64,000 nt of DNA from the NCBI GenBank assembly GCA_040954595.2, contig CM082583.2:7874001-7938000 (forward strand), read 5' to 3'. The notes below the pieces were generated by a model that saw only the letters and a program-made list of their open reading frames with translations, searched no databases and was not told the origin of the DNA. This DNA is from Balanoglossus misakiensis (lineage: Eukaryota > Hemichordata). Positions 1 through 13,000 of the stretch are shown here, one piece after another. A program made the translations under genes and the position numbers. How positions within the stretch are numbered: the first letter of the stretch is position 1; each line of letters starts with the position of its first letter.

Positions 1-1037
1 AGACCCTATTGACTATTTAAAAGCATGGAATACATGTCTGTTTTTGAGCGCGGACGAAGATCAAGTTAAAAGGGCTTTAGAAAATGGTCAGTGACTCCAT
101 ATTTTGAATTTATGATGAATTTTCCAGGACTGCTAGTCTGAATTAGTGGAATATTAAAGGATCAATCAGAGAGACAGAGGAAAGCTATCTCCATCAACTG
201 TGAATTTTTGAAACATTGTTTTGTATTATCATTAGGTATTGCAGCAGCTGTTGTGCAGAAGCAGGTGACAAACGAGACGACAGAGCAGCTCCGTATTGCA
301 TTTGATGGGGATTCAGTCCTGTTCTCTGATGAGTCTGAAAGAATTGTGAAAGAGATGGGTCTGATAGATTTCTTTAAGCATGAAACTGCAAATGCCAATG
401 AGCCCATTGGAGAGGTAATCATTCTTATAGTTATAAGCTGTTCAGCTCTGTTAATCAAGGCATATGCATCATGTCCAGGAAAAATATGAAATGGTAGCAA
501 CATACCACTTCTGTCATAGTGTTGAAGGTTGAGCATATGGAAAATGAAGATCCTTTGGTGAATTGTGTTTCAACTTGCTAATTGTTCTATAACCACCTGA
601 ACATGTACACACCTCCCGCAACAACAAAGGGACTCACTTTTTGATCTCTTATTTTTCACGTTAAGGGGCCATTAAAACAGTTTGCAGAAAGACTCGGACA
701 AATGCAGAAAAAGTTTCCTCGGAACAATCACTCGGTCTCCGAGAACCCGATCCGAACGTATCTGGTGACAGCTCGCAGCATGGCAAGTGCTGGCAAGCGC
801 GCCCTGGTGACACTCAGGTCCTGGGGCTTGGAGATGGACGAGACATTCTTCTTGAGCGGGGCAGGCAAGGCCCCATTCCTGCAGACAATCAAACCACACT
901 TGTTCTTCGACGACCAGCTAAAGCACATAAACGATGCCTCGGAGATGGGAACGCCTTCGGCCCACGTACCACACGGCATCGCTCAGCAATACAACAGCAG
1001 GGATAAAATCAAGAGAACCCTGTCATCATTGTTTTGA
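1..1037 (+). CDS. NT5C1A/B-like: Cytosolic 5'-nucleotidase 1A/1B-like, 3' part of gene (three exons)
   Basis: This is the C-terminal part of an AMP-preferring cytosolic 5'-nucleotidase, which hydrolyses AMP to adenosine plus phosphate. Exons: 1-86 (5' end outside the window), 236-414 and 666-1037, with stop TGA at 1035-1037. Junctions are GT/AG and the phases agree (phase 1 after 86, phase 0 after 414). Visible family motifs: [20 protein letters not shown] in exon 1; the aspartate motif [17 protein letters not shown] in exon 2; [34 protein letters not shown] and HLFFDDQ in exon 3. These match the order and spacing I know from vertebrate NT5C1A. The tail after GIAQQ is short and basic. The N-terminal half lies upstream of base 1. 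I cannot tell 1A from 1B; an invertebrate copy probably predates that split. Family assignment is firm. Confidence 0.93.
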
Positions 1038-2760
1038 ATCTCTCAGAAATCTACATAATTGCAAATACCTTACACCAGTCAGGATTGCATACATGTTGTT
1101 TTGAATATTATTTTTCTATGCACATACCCTTCAGTATTTTCATTTATTCATGGGAATGGTGCTAGTTAGTTTAGAATTATTAACTGTATAGTGTATATAG
1201 TTATTTTAATGTGTATATAACATGTGAATATGTTAAAGTTGTTAGACGTTGGTATAGAAGAATCAAATCATTTTATAGGATGAAATTTCTCTAACAAAAT
1301 ACTGAACAATTGAACCCTTTGAACTTAGCTCAGAGGAAAACTTCATAAAGAGCTTTTAATACTAATTATATCCCGCGATAAAAAAAACAATGAAACAATT
1401 ACTGTCCTGATGGGCACAGTCAATCAGCGTGTGTTAGTGGTACCAAATGACACAGAGTATTAGTATACAAGGAATGGGTGCAATACTATAGCAAAGTTAT
1501 TACCAGTTCCCTTATGGGATAGGTCCAAGATTTGTTTTGTTTCTTTGTACATTCTGGGCATTACAGAAATCTACAGTTTACAACCTCTTTCACATTTTAA
1601 CCAATATTCTAGGAATGTATGATCTTCCATTCAAAGTGGGAAGATGGTGCATATTCCTTCCATAATTATGGAAAACTGGATTTTACTTTCCTGTTTTCCC
1701 CACTGCATAGAGAGAATGTACATTGCAGTTTAACATCGCTTCATTATTACGCACAATATTCCACATTGAGAATTGTAAATACTTCCATTGTAAGAGATTT
1801 TCTTAAATGTTGATTTTGATTTGTATAATACCATACCCACTGAGGAAATTTCAAATCTTGATTTTTAAGCCTTTTCTACCTGCATTGAGTGTCTTTTTAT
1901 TTGCTTTAATGAATTTTTGTATCACAATTCAAACTTGTGTAAAAGTGGCACTCCCATTTATAGGGTTCTTTGGTTGCAATTTATCCTCTCTTTGCACGAA
2001 GTCAGTCAAATTCAACAAAGGCAACTTGTACTTCGGGTACGGCCTAAGTCACCTGATTATTCATAGCCAATACCGGCAATGAGAACCTGCGAGTCAGACA
2101 TGTTTACCGGCAGCTCCATACCAGATATATTGTATCACAGTGGAGTTGTATTTTCCACTGCATGGCTTGTTTACAAAATAGGAGTGTCATTTTAAATAAT
2201 CATTTGCAATACGTTTTGAAGCGTAATTGCACTATTTTATATTTTTTGTATTCAAATCTGAATTTTTAAAGCTTTGTATATAATTTTTTTTCTGTACAGA
2301 AAGGAAGTATTTACATATCAAGGTTTATTGTAAATGTGAAAAATCATTGCCGTTTAGTGTAAAAGAGGACAGAGATGCCTTCTTTTGACGTATTGCTTTG
2401 GGTTTTTTATTGTATTAGGTTTTTTGTGATACTATATTATGTTTCACAATGCTTTGCTAAATATGAATGATAATGCTGGTTGTTAGCACTTAGTTTCAAT
2501 CACATTAACTGATATTGGATTACAATGGACTGTTTCTCAGTGATATCTTCTGCAGTATGATTACATTTTTCATATGAGATAAAATTTGTCACATTTTATT
2601 AAGTATCTATAACAATAAAATCGGTGCAAAGGGCAAAATTACTTTCTTTTTGTCTTGAGCTCATACTCGGCTAACGCCCTCTGGTGTCCAATTTCCGATA
2701 TAGTTCCGTTCTGGATGCAGCTCTTTCGGAAATCACACGCAGTAGTCGTTGAATAAAGAT
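1038..2760 (+). other. Probable 3'UTR of the NT5C1-like gene and poly(A) sites
   Basis: This is A+T-rich sequence with no convincing coding frame after the stop at 1037. AATAAA hexamers at 2614-2619 and 2752-2757 are the first good polyadenylation signals on this strand, giving a 3'UTR of about 1.6-1.75 kb. The short open frames here (for example 1619-1813 and 1807-2082) have A+T-driven composition and no recognisable family. Confidence 0.5.
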
Positions 2761-3199
2761 AAAGCTGCTATCAGAATACACTATCAGTATATATTTACTT
2801 GCTCACAATGAAAACTGACTTTTTCCAAGGTGACACAGTTGTTTTTTATTCATCCCCAAGAACTTGTGAGCCCCCTCCCCATTCATCACGTCTTTTATTG
2901 ACCATAGTACACATATACCATATACGGGCGTATGGTCGTCAATTGACGAAAGTCAATTGTGAACATTCAATTTTACGACACTGAACCACTCCCCATGCCC
3001 GTGGCCTCGGCCGTGACAGTGTATCCTCAAAGTCTTGAACTTGTGCCAACCTCCAGTGGCTACCTCTCTGTTCAAATCATCCGCCATAGTTAACATGTTT
3101 GTTCGTATTCAATTCCTCCACTATCCTCGAACAAGTGAGAAGAAAATAACTGGCGAAATTTTCGGGCAATAACTCAGATATAGATACATTTGACAGTAT

Positions 3200-4022
3200 G
3201 CTTAGAATTTGACAAGGATATGAATATATATTATTTCTAGAAAGAAAATATCGAAAATGGTCCTGTATGATTCACGAAAAAATGGCGAGAAAATACTGCT
3301 ACAGAGGGTGAACTCTTCAGCGCCATCCTGGGGTTTATTGACCGTAACAATATTGACTTTACGGAGAGTTTCTTGAGCGACAAGTCCAAATTGCATGATA
3401 TTGAGTCGGAAGATCGTTGTTGTCTTTTGAAAATCCGTTGTGTGATCGAAGAGCGACGTAAACTCTTCGTGTATACGTCCATCCATAGTTGTTATAGAAA
3501 CGGCGTCGTTTCTAACGACGCGTTGCAACGGAGCCCAACCGAAACAGCTGTGCCTGTAAGTTGTACGTACACAGTGCGAGACATCACTGGGCTAGAATCG
3601 ATCGAACCGGGAATTATCATTCAGTAACTGGTTGCTAACGGACACAGCATGATCCGGGTTCGTCTGAAGTAGAGTGGTATGTTATATGCAATTTTGATCG
3701 ACGAGATATAAAGTACGCCGCTACTGATCGTGAACCCAGCGTTCTGGGACTGAACTTGAACTGGATCTTGCCGTTATGTTGGACAACCACTTGTAGCTGT
3801 ACAAGAAGTTATAAACCGGCAATTCGTAAATATTTCACTATATAATGTGATATTCATGAACAATTGCAGAGATACGACTAAAGATATGTGCGGCAAACGG
3901 AAAACACGGGAAAAGTACTGAATCCGCAATGGACATGATCGAGGTGAAATGTATTGCAGTAGGACAAGTTGAGTAACTAGGATCAGGTGTCAGTTGTAAA
4001 CAGGTTGTTGTTGTTCAGTCCT
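3200..4022 (+). promoter_or_regulatory. CpG-rich promoter/5'UTR region of AGTPBP1
   Basis: CpG density rises sharply here compared with the A+T-rich flanks, and the block ends at the first coding exon of AGTPBP1 (4023). A small palindrome with GACGCC/CGTCGTT arms lies near 3500-3525. No clear TATA box is seen, which fits a CpG-type dispersed promoter. Both strands contain stop-free stretches of about 250-330 nt (3202-3528 minus, about 3273-3627 plus); I read them as a by-product of C+G richness. A GTAAGT donor-like site just after 3557 leaves room for a non-coding first exon. Promoter role is inferred from position and composition only. Confidence 0.4.
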
Positions 4023-4066
4023 ATGGCAATGAGTGTGAAACTCAAGTTGGATCGTTCGCTTGGAGG
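4023..4066 (+). CDS. AGTPBP1: AGTPBP1 first coding exon (canonical-like N-terminus)
   Basis: This 44-nt coding segment reads [15 protein letters not shown] and ends with two bases (gg) before a strong GTAAGT donor. Joined to the exon at 11447 it continues in frame as [12 protein letters not shown]. As I remember it, human AGTPBP1 begins with MSKLKV, then a KSL stretch, then NSRIVGLLAQL, so Lys-Leu-Lys, Ser-Leu and Ser-Arg align. Two in-frame ATGs exist (4023 and 4029); the second has a purine at -3 and matches the vertebrate start better. The exon sits at the edge of a CpG-rich block, as expected for a main promoter. Confidence 0.72.
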
Positions 4067-7000
4067 GTAAGTACGTCCGTTTGGCATGTTTTGTACTGAT
4101 CATTCGAGCATGGAACTGCCACAGCTCCACAATTCAAACGAGTATGGGCATTATAGTGCCAGCAAATCAGGATGGGACAGTCTATACATTTCTTTGAGCA
4201 AAAAAAAATAAAATCATGTGCATTGATTTGCACTGAACACTTTCTCTTTTTGGTACACCTTTCGTATTGTTTAGCAACGTAATATTCTCACTCATTCAAT
4301 TTTATATATTAAAAAAACATATTGACAACTATGTGGATAATATTTCTGTAAATTTATGGAAAACAAAATGGATGCAGCAACACAGCTTTAAATATTTTGT
4401 TTTGGGAGGAAATTATTGATTTTCTTATTGATCTTTTCTTTGGTATAATATTAAATAATTGATGACAATTTGATTTTGATGTGGATGGTGCTTTGTAATT
4501 TGGAGTAGATTAGCAGGTATTTCAGACTGGTACATTAACATCACATCTCTCTGTGACAGTGAATGGTTCATAGGTGAGATGAATGTCAATCCATGGGCTG
4601 ATAATTGTAACTGTTCATTGTTTAATTACTGGCAAACTGTCATTGTTATATTATTGGCCACAGGAGTGTCGCATTGTTAACATTTTGAAAGACCTCTGCA
4701 TGTAGCTTGAACTACTGTGGGTGTAAAAATGGTTAAATAATGGCTGTAATTAGTAATTCACTGCATGGGAAAGAAACTGTTGAAACAGACGCATATACAT
4801 GGGAGTTCTCTTGTCATCATGCTAAACATCCTTTTAAAGTATGCGATGCATGCAGAGAGTACATTTTCCCATTTTCCCTTCTTGCAGATTGACCTGCTTA
4901 GCGGTGTACCTAAAATCTTGACATATTAATGGAAATTACTGAAACAAACCATCGCTGAATACAAATGCTTAAGTACCTGGGGCACATCTCATTCGAACTG
5001 CACATAATCTGACTTCAGATTACCTCCATGTATCTCAGCTACTGACAGGAAATAGATATAAAAGAGAGCGTGACCTGTTGGATTGTTCCATTGGGTTCTG
5101 ATGCTTTTGACATTGAAGTGTTATTAACTGCCGCCCTTAGTTCCAGCTTTGTTCGTCGCACGCACAATAAATCATCTAATTTTGATTTGATGAACTTAGC
5201 AGTATTTCAGTATTGTTCTTAATGAATACAACGGTAACAGAACTTTGCAATGCAGCTAATTCATAATGCCAGTTGCTATGGAAACTACACACTTCCATGT
5301 GCAGTGAAGCAGATCTCGCTGTAAACAGCAGTTTCTTGCTGAAGTACTGTGTGTGGGGATTCTTGGTAGGGGATTGTGCTAGATTTGGTGCGGAAGGGCT
5401 ACAGGGGGAGGGGGTAAAGATTTAGAAATTGTTCATATTTGGCGATAACCTGGAGCAGCCCATGACACTTTGTGCATCGAAATTCTTATCATACTGAGAA
5501 CTTCAGAAATGTGATGACACAGTCACGACAAATTGTTTGTACCACTACAATTGCGCCACACGTAGACATATGTGGAGTTGCATGGCTTTAATTATCCATG
5601 TCATTAATAATATACTGACAGGTGAAAATGAGCGACAAAACAAACACAGACAAAATATGTTTTGTGACGGGGATGTCTGCATTGTATTAGCAGAGATTCC
5701 AAAGCAAAGCACATGTGTACAAATTGGCAAGCTATCGTGGACTTACATACTATACAGTGCATTCATGTACATGTACAGAAGTCATGAAACTATTCTGTCA
5801 ATACACCTGACAGTACTTAGGTAATCCTCCTAACTAAAGATTAAGTAGCTCTTGGGATCAGAATATAAAGCCCTCACATCTCTGTTCGTTTATTTTGACC
5901 AGTGAGTGATGGCTTCAGGTTCTGGAGTGCTTCCTTGTAAAATTTCCAGACGCTGCATCCAAACTATTTGCAGCCAAACAGCTTGACGTTTTGGACCAAA
6001 AATCAAATCATTTTCTCTTGCAACTCAAAAATTCCATGATAATTATGCTATTGCATACTTAACCCTCTACAGAAGCCACATGTTGAATGCTGGCAATTTA
6101 TTGAGAGTGTGCCAAAAACGTTTGGTTCCTGTAATTAACCAATATATCAGACTGTTCCTTCAGTCTTGTGAGAATAATTTCCAAGGTTATTTTTCAGTGT
6201 TTCAAAAAGAAAAATTAAGTGGAGAGATTTCTTTGCTGTGGTTTAAATTTGCTCAAGCTTTTATACTCAAATCTCATATACAACAGATAATAACCAAACA
6301 AAGAAATTTAACACTTGTTTTGGGGGTTCATTTTATCGTTTTACAAATGTATATAAATTTAGGTTAATAGTTAGTAAAATTTGTTTTGAAGAGCAGAGAA
6401 AATGATTTGCTTTCAAGAACATGTGCCTTGGGGTCAGAATTAGTTACTAAATCAGGCCACCACATAATACTATTCATCGCTCGCCTTCCTTTTATTACAC
6501 TACTGATTTGCGTGATAAAAGCCAAGTTTTAAGGGTGTTGTCAGAAAGAAAGGTGCATTGTGCTCAGGGCTTGTAATTGCAGTCAGTTGTGATGGAACAT
6601 TACAACCCGCCCTTTTAATTAGATTGTAAGGTTCACCTGTATTGGATACACTTGATACATTAGCCGTGTAAAATGTTACCAAAAGTTTATTCTCACAGTA
6701 TTACTGAGCTATAACGTTAGATTTTCATCAGTTTTGCCAGCGTGTGGTTAGATTTCTATTCTCACAGGGTGATATTTTGACTTATTTGACAAAGTTATAA
6801 GTACATGAAAGTCTTAAACCCTTCACTGATTCTTTCTCCAGGTAACCAAAAACCATGCTCTTATAAAAAGAAGAAGTTCACAAACAAATAAATGACCCCC
6901 AGCATGTACATGTAGACAAGAGTAATTTGTGATCTCAAATTAAGCAGAACATCTTAACTCTTAACAAGAAAAGCTACATGTATTGATGAGAAAACTTTAT

Positions 7001-10000
7001 TGCCTGCATACATGTAATGGACATACACTTACTATACACACACACACAAGCATCCTAGTATTCAGTGCTCTACAGGAAGTATTTTATTTACCCATAATGC
7101 TGCCTCTGCACACTCCACTTGTCTGACATCCACAGATGGGTGTAAAGTACACATGTACAATGAAGAGCTCTGATGCCTTTTATACAAATACATGTACCAT
7201 GGGTACAACACTCCACCTATCATCACAATGGGGCTTGTGTCATGTCCTTCTATATCATCTGTACATGTAGCACCCACTTTTCAATACCTGTATATTGTGT
7301 TTCAGAGCAATGAACTAGAAAAAACTGACATCAATGCATCATAGAAACTGCTCAAACCATCACTGAAAAGTGAGGAGTCCGTTCAACAAATTCTAGCAAC
7401 CATTGCTGTATTTACGGCTCTACCAAGTAAACACATGTAACCATTGCACTCATTGTACAGTTTATTTCCTGCAAATTTATGACATCAACATGCAATACAC
7501 TACGTTGAGTTGCAATATGTCATATTCCAGGTAGTATAAAATCTGTCTGACCTATCACATATAAATCTGGGTGTAAACTGCATAGTTGGACATGCACAAG
7601 TTACTAGGACGTGATGCATATTGTTCAAACTTCTGACACAGCAGTTGCCATTTGGAAGGGACTGCAGACCAACTGCAAGGGATGTATTGATTTCTCGTCT
7701 GTGGATGTGTATTGTTGATTGATGGACGTCAGTCTATTGTTATCTGCAAATCCTGTGTCTGGCCAACGAGATAGGTTCGCAACAACACACTGGCGTGAAT
7801 AGGCCCCGACGGTGTCAGTAGAGCACATACTAAAATGAATCCACGCCTCCGTGCTACGTGGTGGAAGTTGAAATCCAATGTTCTTGTAATAAAATTAGTC
7901 GTCGAAAACACCCTTCATGGTGTGGCTGTGTGTCTTATCGGGATTCAGTCATGGCTGTTCGGGTTTTCTCACAGCTTTACAAAAGCGTGTTTGATTAGTA
8001 TCAAAGGGTAGAGTAAAGGCCTTGTGAGTGATTTGCATTGTTGCCAAATCTCTGAGTGGTTTTCTAAGCTGTTTATACACGGCCCACTGTATACCCTGGC
8101 AGGCACTCGGCAGCCAGACTGGATTGACTCAACTGATCAGTGGCACAGTGCACTCAGTTGATCAGCCTAGCTGTCACATTATCGGAGTGGCCGCTCAATG
8201 TTCCATAAAAAATGGTAAGTTAAGACCTGTGTATATATTAATTTTAATTTTCTGTCTGCCCAGCTCCCCACACAACACACCTGTTGATTGTACAGTTCAA
8301 CAACATGGTAGTCAATGATGATGAACAATGTGAGAACGATTTAGTCGTGCTTTCTCAACCTATTTATGAAGCAATAAGGCTGCTTCATGAGTATTATAGC
8401 ATGGGATTGGACACTGTATAGTCTGTTGTTACTTAAGCTCAAGGCACTTCTTATTAAGTCGTTCTACCGCATCGTAATAAAAAACGCATAAATCTGTGAT
8501 GTTATGCCAACTAGAAGGGTCCTAATAATTGAAAAGTAGGTAATGTCGACTGGCATGGCTGTGCCAATGCACTGATCTCTCCATTTTGCGTTGAACACAA
8601 ATCAATAAAATGCAGTAAAGTGGGTTATTTTAATATCACGGCATGTTTGACAATCGTCTGATCCCTGACATCGGTCTTTATTTGCACATGGAAGAGGAGG
8701 AACATTAGACTGTTGCCTGGGTTATGAAAATATATATCACCCTAGTGTTCTGCCAGTTGGAAATATATTAGTTTTCCGCCATTAAAAAGATGAAGAATAT
8801 TCATAATTTTTAAGTAAAATGGAATGTTTTGTCATAGTTTTTGTTAGAAACAATAAATCAGCTATTAATTCTGAATAAAAGATTTGTCAGTCAACTGATT
8901 AATTACGTTGTGTAATTACATAACATGAGTTGCAGAAATGAAGTGACCTACTGAATTAGTTTTCGATTGATTTCATTTTGATGAAGTCTCTGAAATTAAT
9001 CAGCAAACACAGCCTGCTATTTGGTACAGGATTTGGAATGTTTTAGGCACCTTGTGTGGCCTTCAGCAAAAATCAATATTTTCCATCTATGAATATGTGC
9101 ATTGGGGTTGTTTGGTCAATTCCAAAGAACCATTTCAGCAGAGCTTTCATGGTTATTGGCAAACAGGATGCTCGAGTGTTCCTGGGAAATTTTATCTCAA
9201 TCAAGTAGAGATCTTCTAACAGCTTTGTGGCCCACAGAATGTGCTAAAGTAGATTTCTCAAAAACCCCTTAAGTTGTCTGCCATGTGATCCTGTGTAATC
9301 ACAGAGTAATGAATAGCATACAATTCCTCTTTACTAGATTGAAGAACATACAAATTAATGCATGATTCAGTACATGAAACCAACAGATTTGCCATTTCAT
9401 CTTTCTGGCCATCCATTTCGGCCAAACATATCGTATACTTGAATGTTCATGTGCATTTCTAAACATACATGTATGGGTTCATACCTGCACATTGATGAGA
9501 CATAAAGTATGCCCTCTATGTCAACTTGATGCATTCAACGGCTGTTATGATGCACATGTAGTGTTCTCATGGGACGTTTTTTTTTATTTAAGGTGATTCA
9601 AGAATAAGAGATGTGTATAAACTGACTTAAAAGTTCCTCAGAATCTTGTTTGTTTTAATGCATACAGAATACATAACATTTTGAGCTCAGTTTTTAAAAG
9701 TACATACAGCAACTTGACATTGAGCTCGGCTGGTATTATGTGAAGACAAAGTCAAGGTTATAGCTACATGTAGATAACCCATTGGGTATTATTACTAGTA
9801 TGTGAAATTGAAGTGAAAATACATCATGTGTTTCATTTGTTTTACTAGAAAACCATATGTACAAGTTCCTGGTTTAATAATTAAACTGCTAAATTTTACT
9901 TTTGTGCAATTTCTGATTGTTACGTTTGAATAATTATTTGTGACGAAATTGTGAAATCCAATTATTTTCTTTTTTTCACCCTATCTGCTGGAAAGGCTTG

Positions 10001-13000
10001 CCTGGGATATTTATCTAATACATGTACAGTGCAAGTCTCTGCAGACTCTTAAAATTGACACAACTCCAAACTTCTGATGAACTGCATGTACTGTTGGTAC
10101 ATTGCATCGATACTGATACTGTCAGTTGACTTGGATTGTTAGACTGATCGATGACTCATTGTACAGTTGATTATCTGCCTTGTACAATCAATCATCTCGC
10201 AATGATAACCTTGGCCGGCAATCTTTAGAAATGCACAGAAACACACAACAGCCTCCATTGAGTATTCTTATCTGAATATAACAGTTATGAATGAGACATT
10301 TTTTGTGCAAATATTTGGCTGTACGCAGATATCGGAAAATTAAAATGAACTCTGTGTTTGACAGACAGTGGAGGGTAACCTTCGAATGTGTAAATAACTC
10401 GGGCAATTTTACAGTACACTTGGCGCTCACATGGTACTGATTGCAATTCAAAACAACCACTGGCATTCTGCAAATCCACAATAAGCTCTCCTCAAATCAC
10501 CCAGCAAGGCCATTTCAGTAGTCGCTAGTGTTTAATTCTTTGGAAACCAAGTATTTTTTATGTGTGTATTTTTTTCCGCATTGTTCAACTTGTCAGGAGT
10601 ACCTGTATGTTGAACACAATGGACATTCTTTGGAGATTCATAGCTGCACCCCAGTGTCATTTACATCAATTGTCCCGTATCCAAGGCCTCGTTTACGTCA
10701 GCGGCCCACGTGCTGTGATGTATATACCCCTTGTTGAATGGTATAATCCACCATGTCAGAGTTCGTAGTGACCACAGGATATTCACACTGATATAAGTGC
10801 ACGAGAGAGAGAGAGGCAAAGTGCCGTGTACAGTTGAGAGGTGATTCACAAAAGGTTAGACACACAAGTATGGCCACGGTTGAGATGTGCGAAGAAACAA
10901 CAGACGATGCAAGGTCAGGTGGCTATTGTCTTTTCTCCAGTGTCTAAAAACTGGTGACACTTCTTAAATTGTGTATCTAATCGCTACGTCCTTTAATAGT
11001 ATGTGATTGCTTAGGGTACCGACAACCGTAGAGGAAATGCCCCAACTGGCGCTACTGTGTCGAGTGGAGCATTTTACGTCATTTGTTTTGTCGTCTTGGA
11101 GCGTTGATCAACAAGCGATTGCTCTGACAAAACTAGTCATGTGTTGCAATTCCATAAAAGTATAATTGTGAATGTTTTTTATGTGTGTTGAGTGTGTGTA
11201 TAAGGGAGCATTAGCTGCCACAGTGGACCTAAGTGAACCGTTTCACCTGTTTTTATTTGATTCAGGCCACTTCCACTTGGGGTAATTGATTGCCCTTGTA
11301 CAAACGACCAACTCAACAGATGGATTCCCTAACTTTGACGGGATGTTCATTTTTCATTTTACAGTGTTGGGTCTCTTTGAAAAACAACAAATCCCAAAGG
11401 TAAAATCGTTGGATATTCACACATGGGTCTAAACTTCTATTTTCAGGTCAAGGCTCGGAACGCTTCTACAAAGCTTGGATCGACTGAGTGGTTCTTCCAA
11501 CCCAGATGACATTGAACAACTGCGGTCTCTCACGGCCAGACTACAGCACTTTGTCAACACGCAAGGTAGGCAGCATTTTTCGAGATTTGAGCCAGCACCT
11601 GGAAACGACGCCCCAATTTTCAACCGACAGGCAGTGATGCCGTACTGTCAGAGGCGGTATCCCAATAACAGAGGTCGCCAGAGGTCAGACTTGGATTTCA
11701 TTGCAGGACTGAGCACAGCGGGCATGTCAACAAGTCGACCGGCAGACACGAAACAATGTACACAATAAGGGAAGATTTAGTTTCCAGTAGCCATCGTATA
11801 ATATCAGGATTGTCAAAAGCCGCCACTGGGATTTTGAGAGTGGCCCTTTTCAATCGTGAAATCTGTGAAACAGCGATAAAACTCGCACACGTTTTAGCCA
11901 CTGCTGGATTGCTGTAACTTTTGCTTGTCTTCATTTTCGTTGTCAAATTCCTCATTGCTGTCAAGAAAAGGAAGGAGCTCACCATTTGAATAAATATAAC
12001 TGAACTGTTTCTTTACTAATGCACTGAATCTTTAAATTTAAAATTTCACCACAGAAAGTGTGCTGCTTTCAAAAATGGGCAAGAAAATACAAAAAATAAT
12101 GCAAAAAGTTGACTGTTTCTGAACAGTGAATTTTTAATGTTAAAATTCCACCACAGAAAATGCACTGGTATTGTTGACCTAAGATACTACTGACCTAAAT
12201 ATAGAGAGAAGTTACAATTATTTGCAAACAACATCAGCTATATTTCAACTCTCAGAAATGGAACTAAACAGTGCCTTTGCTTTCATAATAGCTCAGAATT
12301 TTCACCCATTATAACAATCACGCACTATAAAAATACCGCATTCCAATCTGCAATCCTGCAACCAGCCATCCAGTAATCCGGTGTCCTTTTTTTCCAGCAC
12401 AGAGGCAGCTGGTGACACATGCTATCTGAAACTGCCTGAAGCTTTGTTAATATGATATCTTTCTAGCACAGGAGTGGTCTGTTATTGAAAATTATCTATT
12501 TTTAACCACACAAAACACATAGCCCTATTACCAGTAAATACAACAATTTTTACATAATCTGCTATTTTTAAAATATTTTTAATAACAGTTTTAGCCCATG
12601 AGGTCATTGAATCCCTTCATTAGTAATTTTATTTTCATCATTTTCTAATGAACACTCTTCTTTCTTTCAAAATGATCTTGATATATAGTGTTTCATATTC
12701 AAAATTTCTATTTCATTTTCAAGTATGCTGATATTCTTACAAAAACATGCCACTCCTGTACGCCTTTAACATATTTTAGACCACCATATTTATATTTGCA
12801 TTAAAATTGTAAATTGTAATCAAGACAAACACATTTATCCAAAGCAGATCTCGCTCTCGGACTTGAGTCTGAAACTCATTAAAAGTGTCCTTCAGTTTTC
12901 TGTGTGCCTGAAATCAGTAATTGCTGTGTATTACTAATAGGTATGCCATCCTTGACACTCGCTACAGACTTGCCGGTATTAATTGTGAATTATTTCTCTT

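Larger units (their letters stand above)
4067..11446 (+). other. AGTPBP1 intron 1
   Basis: This is 7.4 kb of mostly A+T-rich sequence with no convincing coding exon other than the alternative first exon at 10870. It contains a (CA)n run (about 7037-7048), a CpG-richer patch at about 7780-7960 followed by an isolated strong donor-like site at 8214/8215 (AATG|GTAAGT, possibly a non-coding 5' exon), and an RFX-type X-box-like motif GTTGCTATGGAAAC at 5272-5285. Several TACATGTA-type words occur, for example near 7150, 9470 and 9770. Confidence 0.5.

Noticed and set aside
3202-3627. Overlapping open frames on both strands (108 codons minus, more than 100 codons plus) that could be a small gene
   Set aside because: Neither has a convincing ATG at its start or a recognisable domain, and the region is better explained as the CpG-rich promoter/5'UTR of AGTPBP1.
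8028-8318. 96-codon plus-strand frame crossing a strong GTAAGT donor at 8215
   Set aside because: The frame runs through the donor without change in composition and opens with GTG, not ATG. At most it marks a non-coding 5' exon.
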